Assembly (NCBI RefSeq): GCF_023238625.1
Contig: NZ_CP096670.1
Span: 4,552,182 to 4,616,181 of the forward strand
Origin: Agarivorans sp. TSD2052
Lineage (GTDB): Bacteria > Pseudomonadota > Gammaproteobacteria > Enterobacterales > Celerinatantimonadaceae
DNA: 64,000 nt
Direction: 5' to 3'
Shown here one piece after another: positions 1 to 11,478 of the stretch (its first letter is position 1; every line of letters begins with the position of its first letter). The notes beneath the pieces are model-generated. The model was not told where the DNA came from and did no database searches. It saw only the letters and a program-made list of their open reading frames with translations. Both the position numbers and the translations under genes were made by a program.

Positions 1-716
1 TCACAAGCTAGGTTTTCTACCACACCTTGATAAACTTGAGATTCGATATAACGAACCAGTAAACCGTCGAGTATTTCTTCGGCACTTGGTTCGTATAAAT
101 AATCCCAACTGCGAGACGCAATTTCTGGGTCATCTGCTTTAGGCAGCGGCAATAACTGGTCCATTGTTGGTTCTTGTACCATGGTGTTAACAAAATGGTT
201 ATACACCACATAAATGCGATCCAATTTGCCTTCATCGTAGGCTTCAAGCATCACTTTTACGGTACCGATAAGCTCTTCAACGGTTGGGTCATCACCCAAA
301 CCCGAATTTTGAGCTACCACATTACCACCGTGGCTATTAAAAAAGGCTGTCGCTTTTCCGCCAATAACGGCTAAGTCGGCGTCTACACCTTTTTCTTTCC
401 ACTGCTGCATGTCTGTAACAACTTTTTTGAACAAATTAATGTTCAAGCCGCCACATAACCCGCGGTCAGTAGATACCACGATATAACCAACACGCTTGGT
501 TTCTCTTTCTATAGCATACGGATGCTTATATTCGAGTTTACCAAGCGCGATATGACCAATTACTTTGCGCATAGCTACTGCGTAGGGGCGGCTGCTTTCC
601 ATGCTGTCCTGAGAACGACGCATTTTACTCGCTGCAACCATCTCCATCGCTTTGGTAATTTTTTGAGTGTTTTTAACACTACCCATTTTACCTTTAATTT
701 CTTTAGCGCCGGCCAT
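1..716 (-). CDS. atpG: F1 ATP synthase gamma subunit (3' end cut by window edge)
   Basis: Central rotor stalk of F1: it turns inside the alpha3beta3 ring and couples proton flow to ATP synthesis. About 238 of the usual ~286 codons are present; the C-terminal part lies left of position 1. The N-terminus [14 protein letters not shown] and the segment with [16 protein letters not shown] are the classic N-terminal gamma helix, and the internal [10 protein letters not shown] motif is intact. The start is the ATG at 714-716, 29 bp downstream of atpA, in the normal order A-G. It is transcribed with the rest of the atp operon. Identification is secure; only the missing end is unseen. Confidence 0.96.
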   Translation of the reverse strand, partial: MAGAKEIKGKMGSVKNTQKITKAMEMVAASKMRRSQDSMESSRPYAVAMRKVIGHIALGKLEYKHPYAIERETKRVGYIVVSTDRGLCGGLNINLFKKVVTDMQQWKEKGVDADLAVIGGKATAFFNSHGGNVVAQNSGLGDDPTVEELIGTVKVMLEAYDEGKLDRIYVVYNHFVNTMVQEPTMDQLLPLPKADDPEIASRSWDYLYEPSAEEILDGLLVRYIESQVYQGVVENLAC

Positions 717-745
717 ATCTATTCGCTCCTATTAGTCAGGTTTGA

Positions 746-2287
746 TTACCAAGATTGCGTTGATTTAAAGCTTTCAATTAAGCCTTTAATCGAAGCATCA
801 ATCTCGTCGTTGTAATCGCCTTTCTCGTTTATAGACGCCAATAGATCGGCATACTCGTTGTTAGCGTAAGCTAGCAACGCGGTTTCAAAATCAACAATTT
901 TGTTAATTTCTACGTCCGCTAAGAAACCTTTTTCCGCTGCGTATAAACCCAAGGCCTGTTCAGCAACTGATAATGGGCTGAATTGCTTCTGCTTCATTAA
1001 CTCTGTTACTTTTTGGCCGTGGTCTAACTGCTTACGGGTTACATCGTCTAAGTCAGAGGCAAACTGAGCAAAGGCCGCTAATTCACGGTATTGCGCCAGT
1101 GCGGTACGAATACCACCAGACAGTTTCTTAATAATCTTAGTTTGCGCAGCACCACCAACACGCGATACCGAAATACCTGGGTCAACCGCCGGACGAGTAC
1201 CAGAGTTAAACAACTGGCCTGTTAGGAAGATTTGACCATCGGTAATCGAAATTACGTTGGTAGGTACGAACGCTGATACGTCACCGGCTTGAGTTTCAAT
1301 AATCGGCAATGCCGTTAATGAACCTGATTGGCCTTTAACTTCACCTTTAGTGAACTCTTCTACGTACTTTTCGTTAACTTGAGACGCGCGCTCTAGTAGA
1401 CGAGAGTGAAGGTAGAAAACATCACCAGGGTAAGCTTCACGACCAGGTGGTCGACGTAGCAACAACGAAATTTGACGGTAAGCTACAGCTTGCTTAGATA
1501 AATCATCATAGATGATTAACGCATCTTCACCGCGGTCACGGTAGTATTCACCCATCGTACAACCCGCATAAGGCGCTAGGTATTGTAGTGCGGCTGAATC
1601 TGAAGCAGATGCTGCAACAATCGTGGTGTATTCCATTGCGCCATATTCTTCTAACTTACGAACTACGTTCGAAATAGTTGAAGCTTTTTGGCCAATAGCA
1701 ACATACACACACTTAATGCCAGAACTTTTTTGGTTAATGATGGTATCAACAGCGATAGCTGTTTTACCGATCTGACGGTCACCAATAATCAACTCACGTT
1801 GACCACGGCCGATTGGAATCATTGAGTCAATCGCTTTAATCCCTGTTTGCACAGGTTTATCTACCGATTTACGTTCCATTACGCCGGGTGCAATCACTTC
1901 GATTGGCGAGAAGCCATCGTTGTCAACCGCGCCTTTACCGTCAATAGGTTCGCCTAGTGTATTTAGTACACGTCCAAGTAGGCCACGACCTACAGGAACT
2001 TCCAAAATACGACCAGAACTTTTAACTTTGTCGCCCTCAGCCAAATCGGTGTAAGGGCCCATTACTACCGCACCTACAGAATCACGCTCTAGGTTTAATG
2101 CGATAGCATAACGACTACCAGGAAGCTCAATCATCTCGCCTTGCATTACATCAGCAAGACCATTAATTCGAATAATACCATCACTTACAGAAACGATAGT
2201 ACCTTCGTTACGAGCTTCACTGACAACTTCAAACTGTTCAATTCTTTGCTTGATCAGTTCGCTTATTTCAGTGGAATTCAGTTGCAT
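746..2287 (-). CDS. atpA: F1 ATP synthase alpha subunit
   Basis: Non-catalytic nucleotide-binding subunit of the F1 headpiece on the cytoplasmic face of the inner membrane. It has 513 residues, the usual length. The Walker A motif GDRQIGKT is at residues 169-176, and the alpha-type segment [21 protein letters not shown] and the VGGAAQTK region are present (family knowledge). The short N-terminal helix ([15 protein letters not shown]) binds the delta subunit. It lies 14 bp after atpH and 29 bp before atpG, within the single minus-strand atp operon. Nothing unusual was seen. Confidence 0.98.
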   Translation of the reverse strand: MQLNSTEISELIKQRIEQFEVVSEARNEGTIVSVSDGIIRINGLADVMQGEMIELPGSRYAIALNLERDSVGAVVMGPYTDLAEGDKVKSSGRILEVPVGRGLLGRVLNTLGEPIDGKGAVDNDGFSPIEVIAPGVMERKSVDKPVQTGIKAIDSMIPIGRGQRELIIGDRQIGKTAIAVDTIINQKSSGIKCVYVAIGQKASTISNVVRKLEEYGAMEYTTIVAASASDSAALQYLAPYAGCTMGEYYRDRGEDALIIYDDLSKQAVAYRQISLLLRRPPGREAYPGDVFYLHSRLLERASQVNEKYVEEFTKGEVKGQSGSLTALPIIETQAGDVSAFVPTNVISITDGQIFLTGQLFNSGTRPAVDPGISVSRVGGAAQTKIIKKLSGGIRTALAQYRELAAFAQFASDLDDVTRKQLDHGQKVTELMKQKQFSPLSVAEQALGLYAAEKGFLADVEINKIVDFETALLAYANNEYADLLASINEKGDYNDEIDASIKGLIESFKSTQSW

Positions 2288-2301
2288 ACTCTATTCCCCA
2301 A

Positions 2302-2832
2302 TTACGCTTGCAGTGCGTCGGATAGTTTTGCCAATTGCCCTTTAACAGAGCCATCAATCACCAAATCACCAGCGTGAATAATCACACCAGCCATTAGTGA
2401 GGCATCAACACTACAGTTAAGCTTCACTTTGCGTGATAAACGCTGTTCCAAGGAAGCACTAATTTGCGCTTGCTGCGCCGCATCTAATTCTGTAGCAGAA
2501 ACAACATCAGCTGTTATTTCTTTAGCCAATTCGGCCTTATACTCCAGAAACATTGCTAACACAGCAGGCAACGCATCTAAACGTGCATTCTCAGCCATTA
2601 ACTTTATGAGGTTAAGGCCATGCTCGTTAAGCTGTTCAGCACATACTTTGGTAAATAAATCTACCAATGTACTCGCCGATTCCTTTTTCAGTTGCACAGA
2701 AATATGTTCGTTCGCAGCCACTTCGGCAACAAATGCTAACATTTCAGTCCACTCATCTAAGGCTTTATGCTCAACGGCAAAATCAAACGCAGCTTTAGCG
2801 TAGGGACGAGCAATGGTGGTTAAATCAGCCAT
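2302..2832 (-). CDS. atpH: F1 ATP synthase delta subunit
   Basis: Peripheral-stalk protein that ties the alpha subunits to the b dimer and so acts as part of the stator. It has 176 residues against 177 in E. coli. The N-terminus [19 protein letters not shown] is the typical delta/OSCP helical start, and the C-terminal [21 protein letters not shown] segment is the family signature. It sits between atpF (19 bp away) and atpA (14 bp). The position and both conserved ends make the call firm. Confidence 0.97.
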   Translation of the reverse strand: MADLTTIARPYAKAAFDFAVEHKALDEWTEMLAFVAEVAANEHISVQLKKESASTLVDLFTKVCAEQLNEHGLNLIKLMAENARLDALPAVLAMFLEYKAELAKEITADVVSATELDAAQQAQISASLEQRLSRKVKLNCSVDASLMAGVIIHAGDLVIDGSVKGQLAKLSDALQA

Positions 2833-2851
2833 AAGCTCTACCTTTTATCCC

Positions 2852-3325
2852 TTATTTCAGCTCAGCGACTAGCTTATCAACAATATGCTTGTTGGCTTCT
2901 TTGTCGATTGAACGCTCAAGAATTTTCTCAGCGCCAGCGATGGCTAAAGCAGCGACTTGTGCACGTAACTCTTCACGAGCACGATTACGTTCTGCTTCAA
3001 CTTCAGCATTACCTTGAGCAAGAATTTTCTCACGCTCTAGATTAGCCAACTCTTTTGCTTCGTCGATGATTTGAATTTTGCGCTTATTAGCTTGCTCAAC
3101 AATCACAGCAGCTTCCGATTTAGCATCTTTCATTTGCTCTGAAGCTTTAGCTTGAGCTAATTGAAGATCTTTACCGGCACGTTCAGCGTCAGCTAAACCA
3201 TCCGCAATTTTCTTTTGACGAGCTTCAATCGCGTCGATTAATGGTGGCCATACGTATTTAACGCAGAACCAACAAAAAATCGCGAACGATATCGCTTGTC
3301 CAAACATGGTTGCATTGATATTCAC
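2852..3325 (-). CDS. atpF: F0 ATP synthase b subunit
   Basis: Stator stalk connecting membrane F0 to F1. It has 157 residues, close to the usual 156. One N-terminal membrane helix (about residues 8-28, with [18 protein letters not shown]) is followed by a long charged, alanine-rich amphipathic helix that dimerises as a right-handed coiled coil. The start ATG at 3323-3325 follows a GGGAGGTG-type ribosome site on the minus strand. It lies between atpE (34 bp) and atpH (19 bp). Confidence 0.97.
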   Translation of the reverse strand: MNINATMFGQAISFAIFCWFCVKYVWPPLIDAIEARQKKIADGLADAERAGKDLQLAQAKASEQMKDAKSEAAVIVEQANKRKIQIIDEAKELANLEREKILAQGNAEVEAERNRAREELRAQVAALAIAGAEKILERSIDKEANKHIVDKLVAELK

Positions 3326-3359
3326 AACGACACCTCCCTATTTGTTAGGTATCGAAGGA

Positions 3360-3641
<282 letters not shown>

Positions 3642-3666
3642 TTAAAACAGTTTTTATTAAACTTAA

Positions 3667-4876
<1,210 letters not shown>

Positions 4877-4929
4877 TCTCGACCTCTACTAGTTTTTACA
4901 TTTAACCTTTTACCTAGTTATAGGTAAAA

Positions 4930-4947
4930 AGGCTTGCGAAAAAGCCT
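4930..4947 (-). terminator. Terminator of the mnmG-rsmG-parA-parB operon
   Basis: On the minus strand AGGCTT, a 6-nt loop and AAGCCT are followed directly by a run of T (A's at 4926-4930 on the plus strand). A second hairpin with arms around 4906-4916 and 4921-4932 lies just beyond it. The pair sits after parB and before atpI, so it probably ends the parAB operon before the atp promoter. Confidence 0.6.
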
Positions 4948-5137
4948 AATGATTATACGTTGAAAGTGCGGTTTTGCAATCAGTTGCGGTGCCCAAGTCA
5001 CCAATTTGTAACAGCTTATATAAACAAATAGCGGTTATTGTTAATTTTTATGTTACAAACCAATGTTTTTGGTCATTTTAAAGTGAAATGTAGGTAATCA
5101 AGATCAAAGAAATATGATTATAAATAGTTTACAAAAA

Positions 5138-6076
5138 CTATAGAGTTTCATCAGAATCGATGAAGAGCGCCAAAATAGCATCTAATTCATCGAGATTTGT
5201 ATAATCAATGACTAACTTTCCCTGCCCTTTTTTATTTTGTTGAATTTTAACACCGGCGCCTAAGCGCTCGCTAATGCGTTGTTCTAAACGACTAATATCA
5301 GGGTCAACTTCAGCCGCTTGTTTTGGCGCTTTGGGGTTGAGAACGGCTTTTACTAATTTCTCAGTATCGCGAACCGTTAAGCCCTTGGCTGCTACATTAC
5401 GGGCGGTTTCAGCTTGGGTTTCACCGCTTAATGCTAACAAGGCACGGGCATGGCCCATTTCTATATCACCGTGTTCAAGCAATATTTTTACATCTTCATC
5501 AAGGCCGTTTAAGCGCAGCAAATTAGTCACAGTGGTACGAGATTTACCTACTGCTTCAGCCACTTGCTGATGAGTGAGTTCAAATTCACTCATTAAACGA
5601 TCAAGCGCGACAGCTTCTTCCATCGCATTAAGGTCTTCGCGCTGAATATTTTCAATTAAGGCGATGGCAACCGCATTCTCGTCGCTAACGTTTTTTACAA
5701 GACAAGGAATTTCATGTAAGTGGATTTGTTGAGAAGCACGCCAACGACGCTCACCGGCAATAATTTCAAACTGGTTTTCACCCACTTCGCGCACCACAAT
5801 AGGTTGGATAACCCCTTGCGCCTCAATGGAGTGAGCCAACTCCTCTAAGGCTTCGGCAGACATATCTTTTCGGGGTTGGTACTTACCGGGGCGTAACCAT
5901 TCAATCGGTAATTTACGCAATTCACCCCGATTATCGTCTACTGTTTGTTGGTTATGATCAGCTTTAGTATCTTCTTCGACTTGGCGTTGACGAGCATTAT
6001 TACTCGTACTCAATAATAAATCTAAGCCTTTACCTAAACCGCGTTTTCTCGCTGTCATATCTTTATCCGTATTCAT
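5138..6076 (-). CDS. parB: Chromosome partition protein ParB (Spo0J family)
   Basis: CTP-dependent DNA clamp that loads at parS sites, spreads along DNA and works with ParA to segregate the origin. It has 312 residues. Visible parts: N-terminal ParA-interacting tail (KRGLGKGLDLLL, 11-22), GERRW in the CTP-binding region (108-112), IENIQREDLN (141-150), a helix-turn-helix at about 168-189 (HQQVAEAVGKSRTTVTNLLRL region), and a C-terminal dimerisation domain. It overlaps parA by one base (TAATG). A matching parS lies only about 4 kb away at 10307-10322. Confidence 0.97.
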   Translation of the reverse strand: MNTDKDMTARKRGLGKGLDLLLSTSNNARQRQVEEDTKADHNQQTVDDNRGELRKLPIEWLRPGKYQPRKDMSAEALEELAHSIEAQGVIQPIVVREVGENQFEIIAGERRWRASQQIHLHEIPCLVKNVSDENAVAIALIENIQREDLNAMEEAVALDRLMSEFELTHQQVAEAVGKSRTTVTNLLRLNGLDEDVKILLEHGDIEMGHARALLALSGETQAETARNVAAKGLTVRDTEKLVKAVLNPKAPKQAAEVDPDISRLEQRISERLGAGVKIQQNKKGQGKLVIDYTNLDELDAILALFIDSDETL

Positions 6077-6867
6077 TAATCCACGACCACAGCTTGCGTT
6101 TCTTCTTCATGGCGGCGAATTATCTCGCCGGCCAAGGCAAGATAAGCCTTAGAACCGTTTGATGTTTTATCATAATACATCGCTGGCTTACCAAAGCTAG
6201 GGGCTTCGGCCAAACGTACGTTTCTCGGGATCACCGTACGATATACTTTTTTGCCAAAATGCTGCTTTAACTGATCGCTAACGTCTGAAGATAAACGATT
6301 ACGCGGATCAAACATAGTACGCAAAATTCCTTCAACTTGCAGATCAGGGTTAACCACTGACGCTAGCTTGCTGATGGTATCAACCAAGGCGGTTAACCCT
6401 TCTAAGGCATAATACTCACATTGCATAGGTACTAACACGCTATCGGCGGCAGCCATTGCATTTACAGTCAGCATATTTAATGAAGGGGGGCAGTCGATAA
6501 AAATGTAATCGTAATAATCTCGCACCGGCGCTAAAGCGGTACGTAAGCGAACTTCTCGAGCAAAAAACTCCATTAACTTTATTTCAGCAGCCGTTACATC
6601 TGAGTTAGCCGCAATTAAATCAAAAAATCCGCTGGTGTCTTTGGTTACAACCTGCTCAATAGGCTCTTCATCAATCAACAATTCATAGGCTGTTTTGGGC
6701 ACACTGTATTTATCTACACCACTACCCATGGTGGCATTACCTTGTGGGTCTAGGTCAATTAACAACACTTTTCTTTTAGTCGCCGCCATAGACGCCGCTA
6801 AATTTACACTGGTTGTTGTTTTACCAACGCCACCTTTCTGGTTGGCTACCGCAATTACTCTACCCAC
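6076..6867 (-). CDS. parA: Chromosome partition ATPase ParA (Soj)
   Basis: Deviant Walker ATPase that binds DNA non-specifically and pulls ParB-parS complexes. It has 263 residues. The Walker A signature with two lysines (KGGVGKTTT, residues 10-18) is at the N-terminus; the family Asp-rich segment DLDPQGNATMG and the Walker B segment FIDCPPSLNMLTVNA are intact. It is chromosomal Soj type, short, with no N-terminal helix-turn-helix extension. It lies in the order mnmG-rsmG-parA-parB, as in many gammaproteobacteria, and is translationally coupled to parB. Confidence 0.97.
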   Translation of the reverse strand: MGRVIAVANQKGGVGKTTTSVNLAASMAATKRKVLLIDLDPQGNATMGSGVDKYSVPKTAYELLIDEEPIEQVVTKDTSGFFDLIAANSDVTAAEIKLMEFFAREVRLRTALAPVRDYYDYIFIDCPPSLNMLTVNAMAAADSVLVPMQCEYYALEGLTALVDTISKLASVVNPDLQVEGILRTMFDPRNRLSSDVSDQLKQHFGKKVYRTVIPRNVRLAEAPSFGKPAMYYDKTSNGSKAYLALAGEIIRRHEEETQAVVVD

Positions 6868-6878
6868 AATATTTTCGC

Positions 6879-7505
6879 CTAAGGGTTATTTTTATCAATA
6901 ATAACTAGATGACGCTGACCTTCAAGTTCGGGAACGGTTAAACTCTCGATACTGTGCAATTTTAAGCCTTCAGGTAGGTTTTCTAGCTCTTGTTCTGGCA
7001 CTAGGCCTTTTAAAGCATAGAATTTACCATTATTTGCTGGCAAGTGAGAACACCAGCTAAGCATATCTTGTAAAGAAGCGAACGCTCTGCTTATTACACC
7101 ATCAAATTCGAGGTTTTGTTGGTAGTTTTCTACTCTACTTTGCACCGCGGTAACATTTTTAAGCTTTAAGTGATGACATACCTGACGAATAAAGGTGATT
7201 CGCTTGCCTAAACTGTCTAACAATACAAATTGTTTATCTGGGTTGATAATAGCCAATGGTAAGCCTGGTAACCCTGGGCCTGTACCTACATCAATAAAGC
7301 GTTCCCCCTGTAAGTGAGGGCTTACCACTAAACTATCGAGGATATGTTTTACCATCATCTCCATAGGATCTCTTACTGAAGTAAGATTGTAAGCTTTATT
7401 CCACTTGTCGAGTTGTTCTACCAACATGACCAGTTGAGATATTTGTAGCTCAGTGAGCTGCAAAGACGTTTGGGCTAATAAGCCCTGTAAGCGAGATTTT
7501 AACAC
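6879..7505 (-). CDS. rsmG: 16S rRNA (guanine-N7)-methyltransferase RsmG (GidB)
   Basis: SAM-dependent enzyme that methylates G527 of 16S rRNA; its loss gives low-level streptomycin resistance in other species (family knowledge). It has 208 residues, the normal length. The SAM-binding motif [15 protein letters not shown] is present, with the downstream NLTSVRDP segment typical of GidB. It follows mnmG by 9 bp and precedes parA by 11 bp, forming one operon. Confidence 0.97.
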   Translation of the reverse strand: MLKSRLQGLLAQTSLQLTELQISQLVMLVEQLDKWNKAYNLTSVRDPMEMMVKHILDSLVVSPHLQGERFIDVGTGPGLPGLPLAIINPDKQFVLLDSLGKRITFIRQVCHHLKLKNVTAVQSRVENYQQNLEFDGVISRAFASLQDMLSWCSHLPANNGKFYALKGLVPEQELENLPEGLKLHSIESLTVPELEGQRHLVIIDKNNP

Positions 7506-7514
7506 CCGATCATC

Positions 7515-9404
7515 CTAAGCCGACTTACGTGCTAAGTCGTGTTTTTTCAAATAAACCAATAACAACGATACCGCTGCAGGAGTGATACCAGAGATACGAG
7601 CAGCTTTACCAATAGTTTCTGGTCGTGCACTGGTTAATTTAGCAACAACTTCGTTCGATAGCCCACTAATCTTTGAGAAATCTAAATCGATAGGCAATAA
7701 GGTATTTTCGTGTTTTTGGGTTTTCTTGATTTCTTCTAATTGGCGCTTAATGTAGCCGTCATATTTAATTTGTATTTCAACTTGCTCAGCAGCATCTTGC
7801 TGATCTAAGCCGGGCCCAAAGCCATCAATCACCATTAATTTTTCATAAGTTAACTCGGGACGACGGATCAATTCTTCTAAAGAATGCTCGCGAGTAATTG
7901 GATTTTTAAGCAAGGGATTAAGTTGATCCAATTGACTAGAATTAGTATGCACCCAAGTATCTTTGAGGCGCTGACGCTCTAACTCTACTGATTCTTGTTT
8001 ATCACTGAATAACTTCCAACGGTGATCGTTCACCAAACCAAGCTCTCGGCCTTGCTCGGTTAAGCGCACATCGGCGTTATCTTCACGTAACAATAAACGA
8101 TATTCAGCACGACTAGTAAACATGCGGTAGGGTTCTTTGGTGCCTAAGGTAGCCAAGTCATCAATCATTACCCCCATGTAAGCTTGATCGCGGCGAGGAG
8201 CCCAAGATTCTTTACCTTGAGCATACAATGCCGCATTGGCACCTGCAATTAGGCCCTGTGCGCCGGCTTCTTCATAGCCAGTAGTACCGTTAATTTGGCC
8301 TGCAAAGAACAAACCTTTCAAATATTTATTCTCTAGGCTTTGTTTTAAATCTCTAGGGTCAAAAAAGTCATATTCAATGGCATAACCAGGCCGAGTAATA
8401 TGGGCATTCTCTAAACCTTTCATTGAATGAACTAAAGCAACTTGAACATCAAATGGCAAACTGGTTGATATACCATTTGGATAAACCTCATGGGTCGTTA
8501 AGCCTTCCGGTTCGATAAAGATTTGATGCGAGTTTTTGTCAGCAAAACGCGTAACTTTATCTTCAATAGACGGGCAGTAACGTGGCCCTATACCTTCAAT
8601 AACGCCAGTAAACATAGGGCTACGATCTAAACCGTTGCGAATAATGTCATGGGTCGATTCATTGGTATGAGTGATGTAACAAGGGATCTGCTGAGGGTGA
8701 TCGCTTTGTTTGCCAATGAACGAAAATACCGGGGTAGGGTTATCGCCTGGTTGAGGCTGCATTAGGTTAAAATCAATACTGCGCGCGTCAATACGAGGGG
8801 GGGTACCCGTTTTTAAACGGTCTACACGTAATGGTAACTCACGTAAACGTTGGGCTAAAGCAATTGACGGTGGATCACCTGCGCGACCACCAGCATGGTT
8901 ATTTAAACCAATGTGGATTATTCCGCCAAGAAAAGTACCTACGGTTAATACAACACTGCGTGCACGTAATTCCATTCCCATTTGGGTAACAACACCAACT
9001 ACCTGATCATTTTCAACAATCAGGTCATCACAGGCTTGCTGAAAGATCGTGAGATTAGGCTGGTTTTCTAAACGTTCTCTGATTGCTGCTCGGTAAAGTA
9101 CTCGATCAGCTTGTGCACGAGTCGCTCGAACAGCGGGTCCTTTTGATGAATTAAGCGTTCTAAATTGGATCCCAGCTAAATCGGTTGCTTGGGCCATTAA
9201 GCCACCAAGGGCGTCAATTTCTTTAACTAAATGCCCCTTGCCAATACCACCAATCGCTGGATTACAAGACATTTGACCTAAGGTCTCAATATTGTGAGTA
9301 AGCAATAAGGTATTTTGTCCCATACGGGCAGCTGCAGCAGCGGCTTCGGTGCCCGCATGACCACCACCGATAACGATGACATCGTATTGTTGTTTATAAA
9401 ACAT
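7515..9404 (-). CDS. mnmG: tRNA uridine-34 carboxymethylaminomethyl synthesis enzyme MnmG (GidA)
   Basis: FAD protein that, with MnmE (encoded at 57552-58916), adds the carboxymethylaminomethyl group to wobble U34 of tRNAs. The FAD-binding dinucleotide motif is [12 protein letters not shown] near the N-terminus, followed by the family segments [16 protein letters not shown] and TGTPPR. I chose the ATG at 9402-9404 (629 residues, as in E. coli) rather than an in-frame start 30 bp upstream, because a GAGGT ribosome site sits 7 bp before it. It is the first gene left of oriC and heads the rsmG-parA-parB operon. Confidence 0.97.
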   Translation of the reverse strand: MFYKQQYDVIVIGGGHAGTEAAAAAARMGQNTLLLTHNIETLGQMSCNPAIGGIGKGHLVKEIDALGGLMAQATDLAGIQFRTLNSSKGPAVRATRAQADRVLYRAAIRERLENQPNLTIFQQACDDLIVENDQVVGVVTQMGMELRARSVVLTVGTFLGGIIHIGLNNHAGGRAGDPPSIALAQRLRELPLRVDRLKTGTPPRIDARSIDFNLMQPQPGDNPTPVFSFIGKQSDHPQQIPCYITHTNESTHDIIRNGLDRSPMFTGVIEGIGPRYCPSIEDKVTRFADKNSHQIFIEPEGLTTHEVYPNGISTSLPFDVQVALVHSMKGLENAHITRPGYAIEYDFFDPRDLKQSLENKYLKGLFFAGQINGTTGYEEAGAQGLIAGANAALYAQGKESWAPRRDQAYMGVMIDDLATLGTKEPYRMFTSRAEYRLLLREDNADVRLTEQGRELGLVNDHRWKLFSDKQESVELERQRLKDTWVHTNSSQLDQLNPLLKNPITREHSLEELIRRPELTYEKLMVIDGFGPGLDQQDAAEQVEIQIKYDGYIKRQLEEIKKTQKHENTLLPIDLDFSKISGLSNEVVAKLTSARPETIGKAARISGITPAAVSLLLVYLKKHDLARKSA

Positions 9405-9502
9405 TGTTATTACCTCAAACCAGCTTAATCCCAAAAGGGTGCGACATTTTACTGGTTACGAAGCAAGAAGGGAATGCTTAGATCAGAATTAGATCTAGGG
9501 TA

Positions 9503-9563
9503 GATCTCTTAAATATATATATAAGATCTTTTTTTAAAGATCTTTTATTAGATCTACTATTAG
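9503..9563. repeat. oriC DNA unwinding element: four GATCT 13-mers
   Basis: Four AT-rich 13-mers resembling the E. coli consensus GATCTNTTNTTTT start at 9503, 9525, 9539 and 9551 (GATCTCTTAAATA, GATCTTTTTTTAA, GATCTTTTATTAG, GATCTACTATTAG). The first two flank an ATATATATA stretch. E. coli has three such repeats. Together they should be the strand-opening site. Confidence 0.85.
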
Positions 9564-9683
9564 TAAAGGCCTGATCTGTAGATAAGTCATTTTTTATTCT
9601 TTGGATCATAGACTTAGATAAGATCAGATCTTGTTAACAGAGCACGATCTAAACGGGGGACAAGCTGGGATCTAAATCGCTAC

Positions 9684-9692
9684 TTATCCACA
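9684..9692 (+). promoter_or_regulatory. DnaA box (perfect consensus)
   Basis: TTATCCACA is an exact match to the high-affinity DnaA box, inside oriC. Confidence 0.9.
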
Positions 9693-9756
9693 AGTAAAAT
9701 AAAGAATAACTTATACATAGGAATAACTATGCTGAATTAACAGTGGATCACTATGG

Positions 9757-9765
9757 TTATCCACA
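9757..9765 (+). promoter_or_regulatory. DnaA box (perfect consensus), mioC-proximal
   Basis: Second exact TTATCCACA, 11 bp from the mioC stop codon. It occupies the position of the E. coli R4 box at the right edge of oriC. Confidence 0.9.
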
Positions 9766-9775
9766 AGATTAATTT

Positions 9776-10213
9776 CTAAATCAGCTCGTTTTTCCAGCTA
9801 TCTAACCACTTTATTGCTGGTTCTTCTGGTACAGGTTCGAGATCAACGTCGATTTCTAAGCGTTCTTTTAAGCGTTTAGCACCCAATTTATGAAGTTGTT
9901 GGTCGAGATCTTTACCGCCACCACAAAATGTATCGTAACTACTACTGCCTATTGCGACTACTACATAAGATAGCTGCGAAAGATCGGGTTGTTGATCGAG
10001 TAAGTACTGAAAAAATGGCTGTAAGTTATCGGGGACATCACCAGCACCGTGAGTAGAGCTGCATACTAGCCATAATGCTTGTTGATTTAGCTCTTCAAAC
10101 TCTGCATTTAGGTGTACTTTTACCTGATGTTGTTCATTTAATGCGGCTTCTAACTCATCAGCTACGTATTCTGCAGAACCTAAAGTAGATCCCACTATTA
10201 TTTCTATTTCCAT
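9776..10213 (-). CDS. mioC: Flavodoxin-like protein MioC
   Basis: FMN-binding flavodoxin; E. coli MioC supports biotin synthase activity in vitro (family knowledge). It has 145 residues, the usual size. The N-terminal phosphate-binding loop is VGSTLGSAEYVADEL, followed by the flavodoxin segments VCSSTHGAGDVPDN and GSSSYDTFCGGGKDLD. It is transcribed toward oriC, as in E. coli, where mioC transcription crosses the origin. Several GATC sites lie just upstream of its start. Confidence 0.95.
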   Translation of the reverse strand: MEIEIIVGSTLGSAEYVADELEAALNEQHQVKVHLNAEFEELNQQALWLVCSSTHGAGDVPDNLQPFFQYLLDQQPDLSQLSYVVVAIGSSSYDTFCGGGKDLDQQLHKLGAKRLKERLEIDVDLEPVPEEPAIKWLDSWKNELI

Positions 10214-10298
10214 TTAAGATCCCGTGTCAATTTGAGTGCTTTTACATTGTAACGTGATCTTAAGCTGATTAACTAGTTGCGTATTAGCTGTGATCTAG

Positions 10299-10330
10299 TT
10301 GTTGATAGTTTCACGTGAAACTATCAACAA
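10299..10330. promoter_or_regulatory. parS centromere site inside a 32-bp perfect palindrome
   Basis: Each 16-base arm is the exact reverse complement of the other, with the centre between 10314 and 10315. The inner 16 bases (10307-10322, AGTTTCACGTGAAACT) match the conserved parS core GTTTCACGTGAAAC recognised by Spo0J-type ParB. It lies between mioC and the LysR gene, about 0.5 kb from the right DnaA box of oriC and 4 kb from parAB. It could also act as an intrinsic hairpin, but the core match favours parS. Confidence 0.9.
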
Positions 10331-10450
10331 TTTACTGTAAATCGAGTAATAACAGTGATGATCCTCATTGTTAGTTGTGAACAATAGTTACTAACATTGA
10401 TGTGTGTAGAGCTCAGCATGAAGACGGAAGCGTCTATTAAGTCATTGTAT

Positions 10451-11323
10451 TTAGCTAAGTACTACCTCGGTTTTACAAATATCAAGGAGTGCTTGAACGG
10501 TAGAATTGGGCATGGGAAGTTTTGGATAAATAAGGCCTAATGATTCATTAGCTATGGCTTCATGATGGTCAATGATTTTCAATTCTCCAGATTGGATGTG
10601 AGAATCTAACTGAATTTGCTGACCTACAAATATGCCTACACCTTGTAAACATAAGTCAATCGCGAGTGAATGGTGTTCCACTTCTATTCTTTTTTGAATG
10701 TTTTCTAGATCCCATACTTTTGTATTTGCGGTGGTCAATAAGGTAATCCAAGTATGTTTCATCACTTGGTTGATGGTCACTTTTTGTTGTTGAGCAAGCG
10801 GGTGGTTTGTTGCACAAACGGCAATCACTGGCATTTTACCTAGGTCTTCTACAGTGTAATGACTAGGGTAGGCATCTCGATAGAAACACATCGCTAAATC
10901 TAACTGAGGCTGTTGTTGCCAGTTGAGTAGTTGTTCATCGCGTCGTTGATAGATCTGCAAATTAACATCAGGATAGCGGTGATTAAATTTGCTAATTATT
11001 TTCGCTATTAGCTCGTCTTGTAAAAATGCACTGACTCCCAGGTTTATCCGAAAACAAGTTTGATTAGCAATTTGCTCAACTTGCTTTTTTAAGTGACTTT
11101 TAGACGCCAAAAGTTGCTCGCATAGCGGCAACATTTTTAGACCTTGTTCGCTTAATACCGGTTTATGGCCATCTCTTGTAAATAATTCAACATTCCAATC
11201 AATTTCTAAATTGGTAATCCACTGGCTTAGCTGAGCTCGGTTTTTCTGCATGTGTTTTGCGGCAGCAGAAATACTGCCTAATTGATGGCTAAGTACAAAT
11301 GCTTCGATAGCTTGTAAGTTCAT
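10451..11323 (-). CDS. LysR-family transcriptional regulator
   Basis: 290 residues. The N-terminal winged helix-turn-helix (about 1-60: MNLQAIEAFVLSHQLGSISAAAKHM start) is followed by a LysR substrate-binding fold (about 90-285). The helix-turn-helix contains a QLSQWITNLE recognition segment. The gene is divergent from the KdgM-like porin at 11479, with 155 bp between starts, so it probably controls that porin and itself. The ligand cannot be read from sequence; an oligouronide-related signal is a guess from the neighbour. Confidence 0.88.
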   Translation of the reverse strand: MNLQAIEAFVLSHQLGSISAAAKHMQKNRAQLSQWITNLEIDWNVELFTRDGHKPVLSEQGLKMLPLCEQLLASKSHLKKQVEQIANQTCFRINLGVSAFLQDELIAKIISKFNHRYPDVNLQIYQRRDEQLLNWQQQPQLDLAMCFYRDAYPSHYTVEDLGKMPVIAVCATNHPLAQQQKVTINQVMKHTWITLLTTANTKVWDLENIQKRIEVEHHSLAIDLCLQGVGIFVGQQIQLDSHIQSGELKIIDHHEAIANESLGLIYPKLPMPNSTVQALLDICKTEVVLS

Positions 11324-11478
11324 AGCGTTTCTTGCTCTCTGTTAAGAAAAGCTAACAGACACTGATTTGTTAACTTTTAACGACCACTTCATTATTTGCG
11401 CAACGGAAATAATGAAGAGTGAAATGACACTCTGTGATGCATGGATGTTTTAGTAAAAATATACTGAAAGGTTCCAAA

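Larger units (their letters stand above)
9435..9775. other. Chromosomal replication origin oriC
   Basis: The gap between mnmG and mioC has E. coli-type oriC architecture. From left to right there is an AT-rich unwinding region with GATCT-led 13-mers (9503-9563), scattered weaker DnaA sites (9577-9585 TGTAGATAA; 9711-9719 TTATACATA, each one mismatch from consensus), and two perfect DnaA boxes TTATCCACA (9684-9692 and 9757-9765). I count 13 GATC sites between 9481 and 9749, consistent with Dam/SeqA control. The polarity (unwinding side next to mnmG, strong box next to mioC) is the same as in E. coli. Confidence 0.93.
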
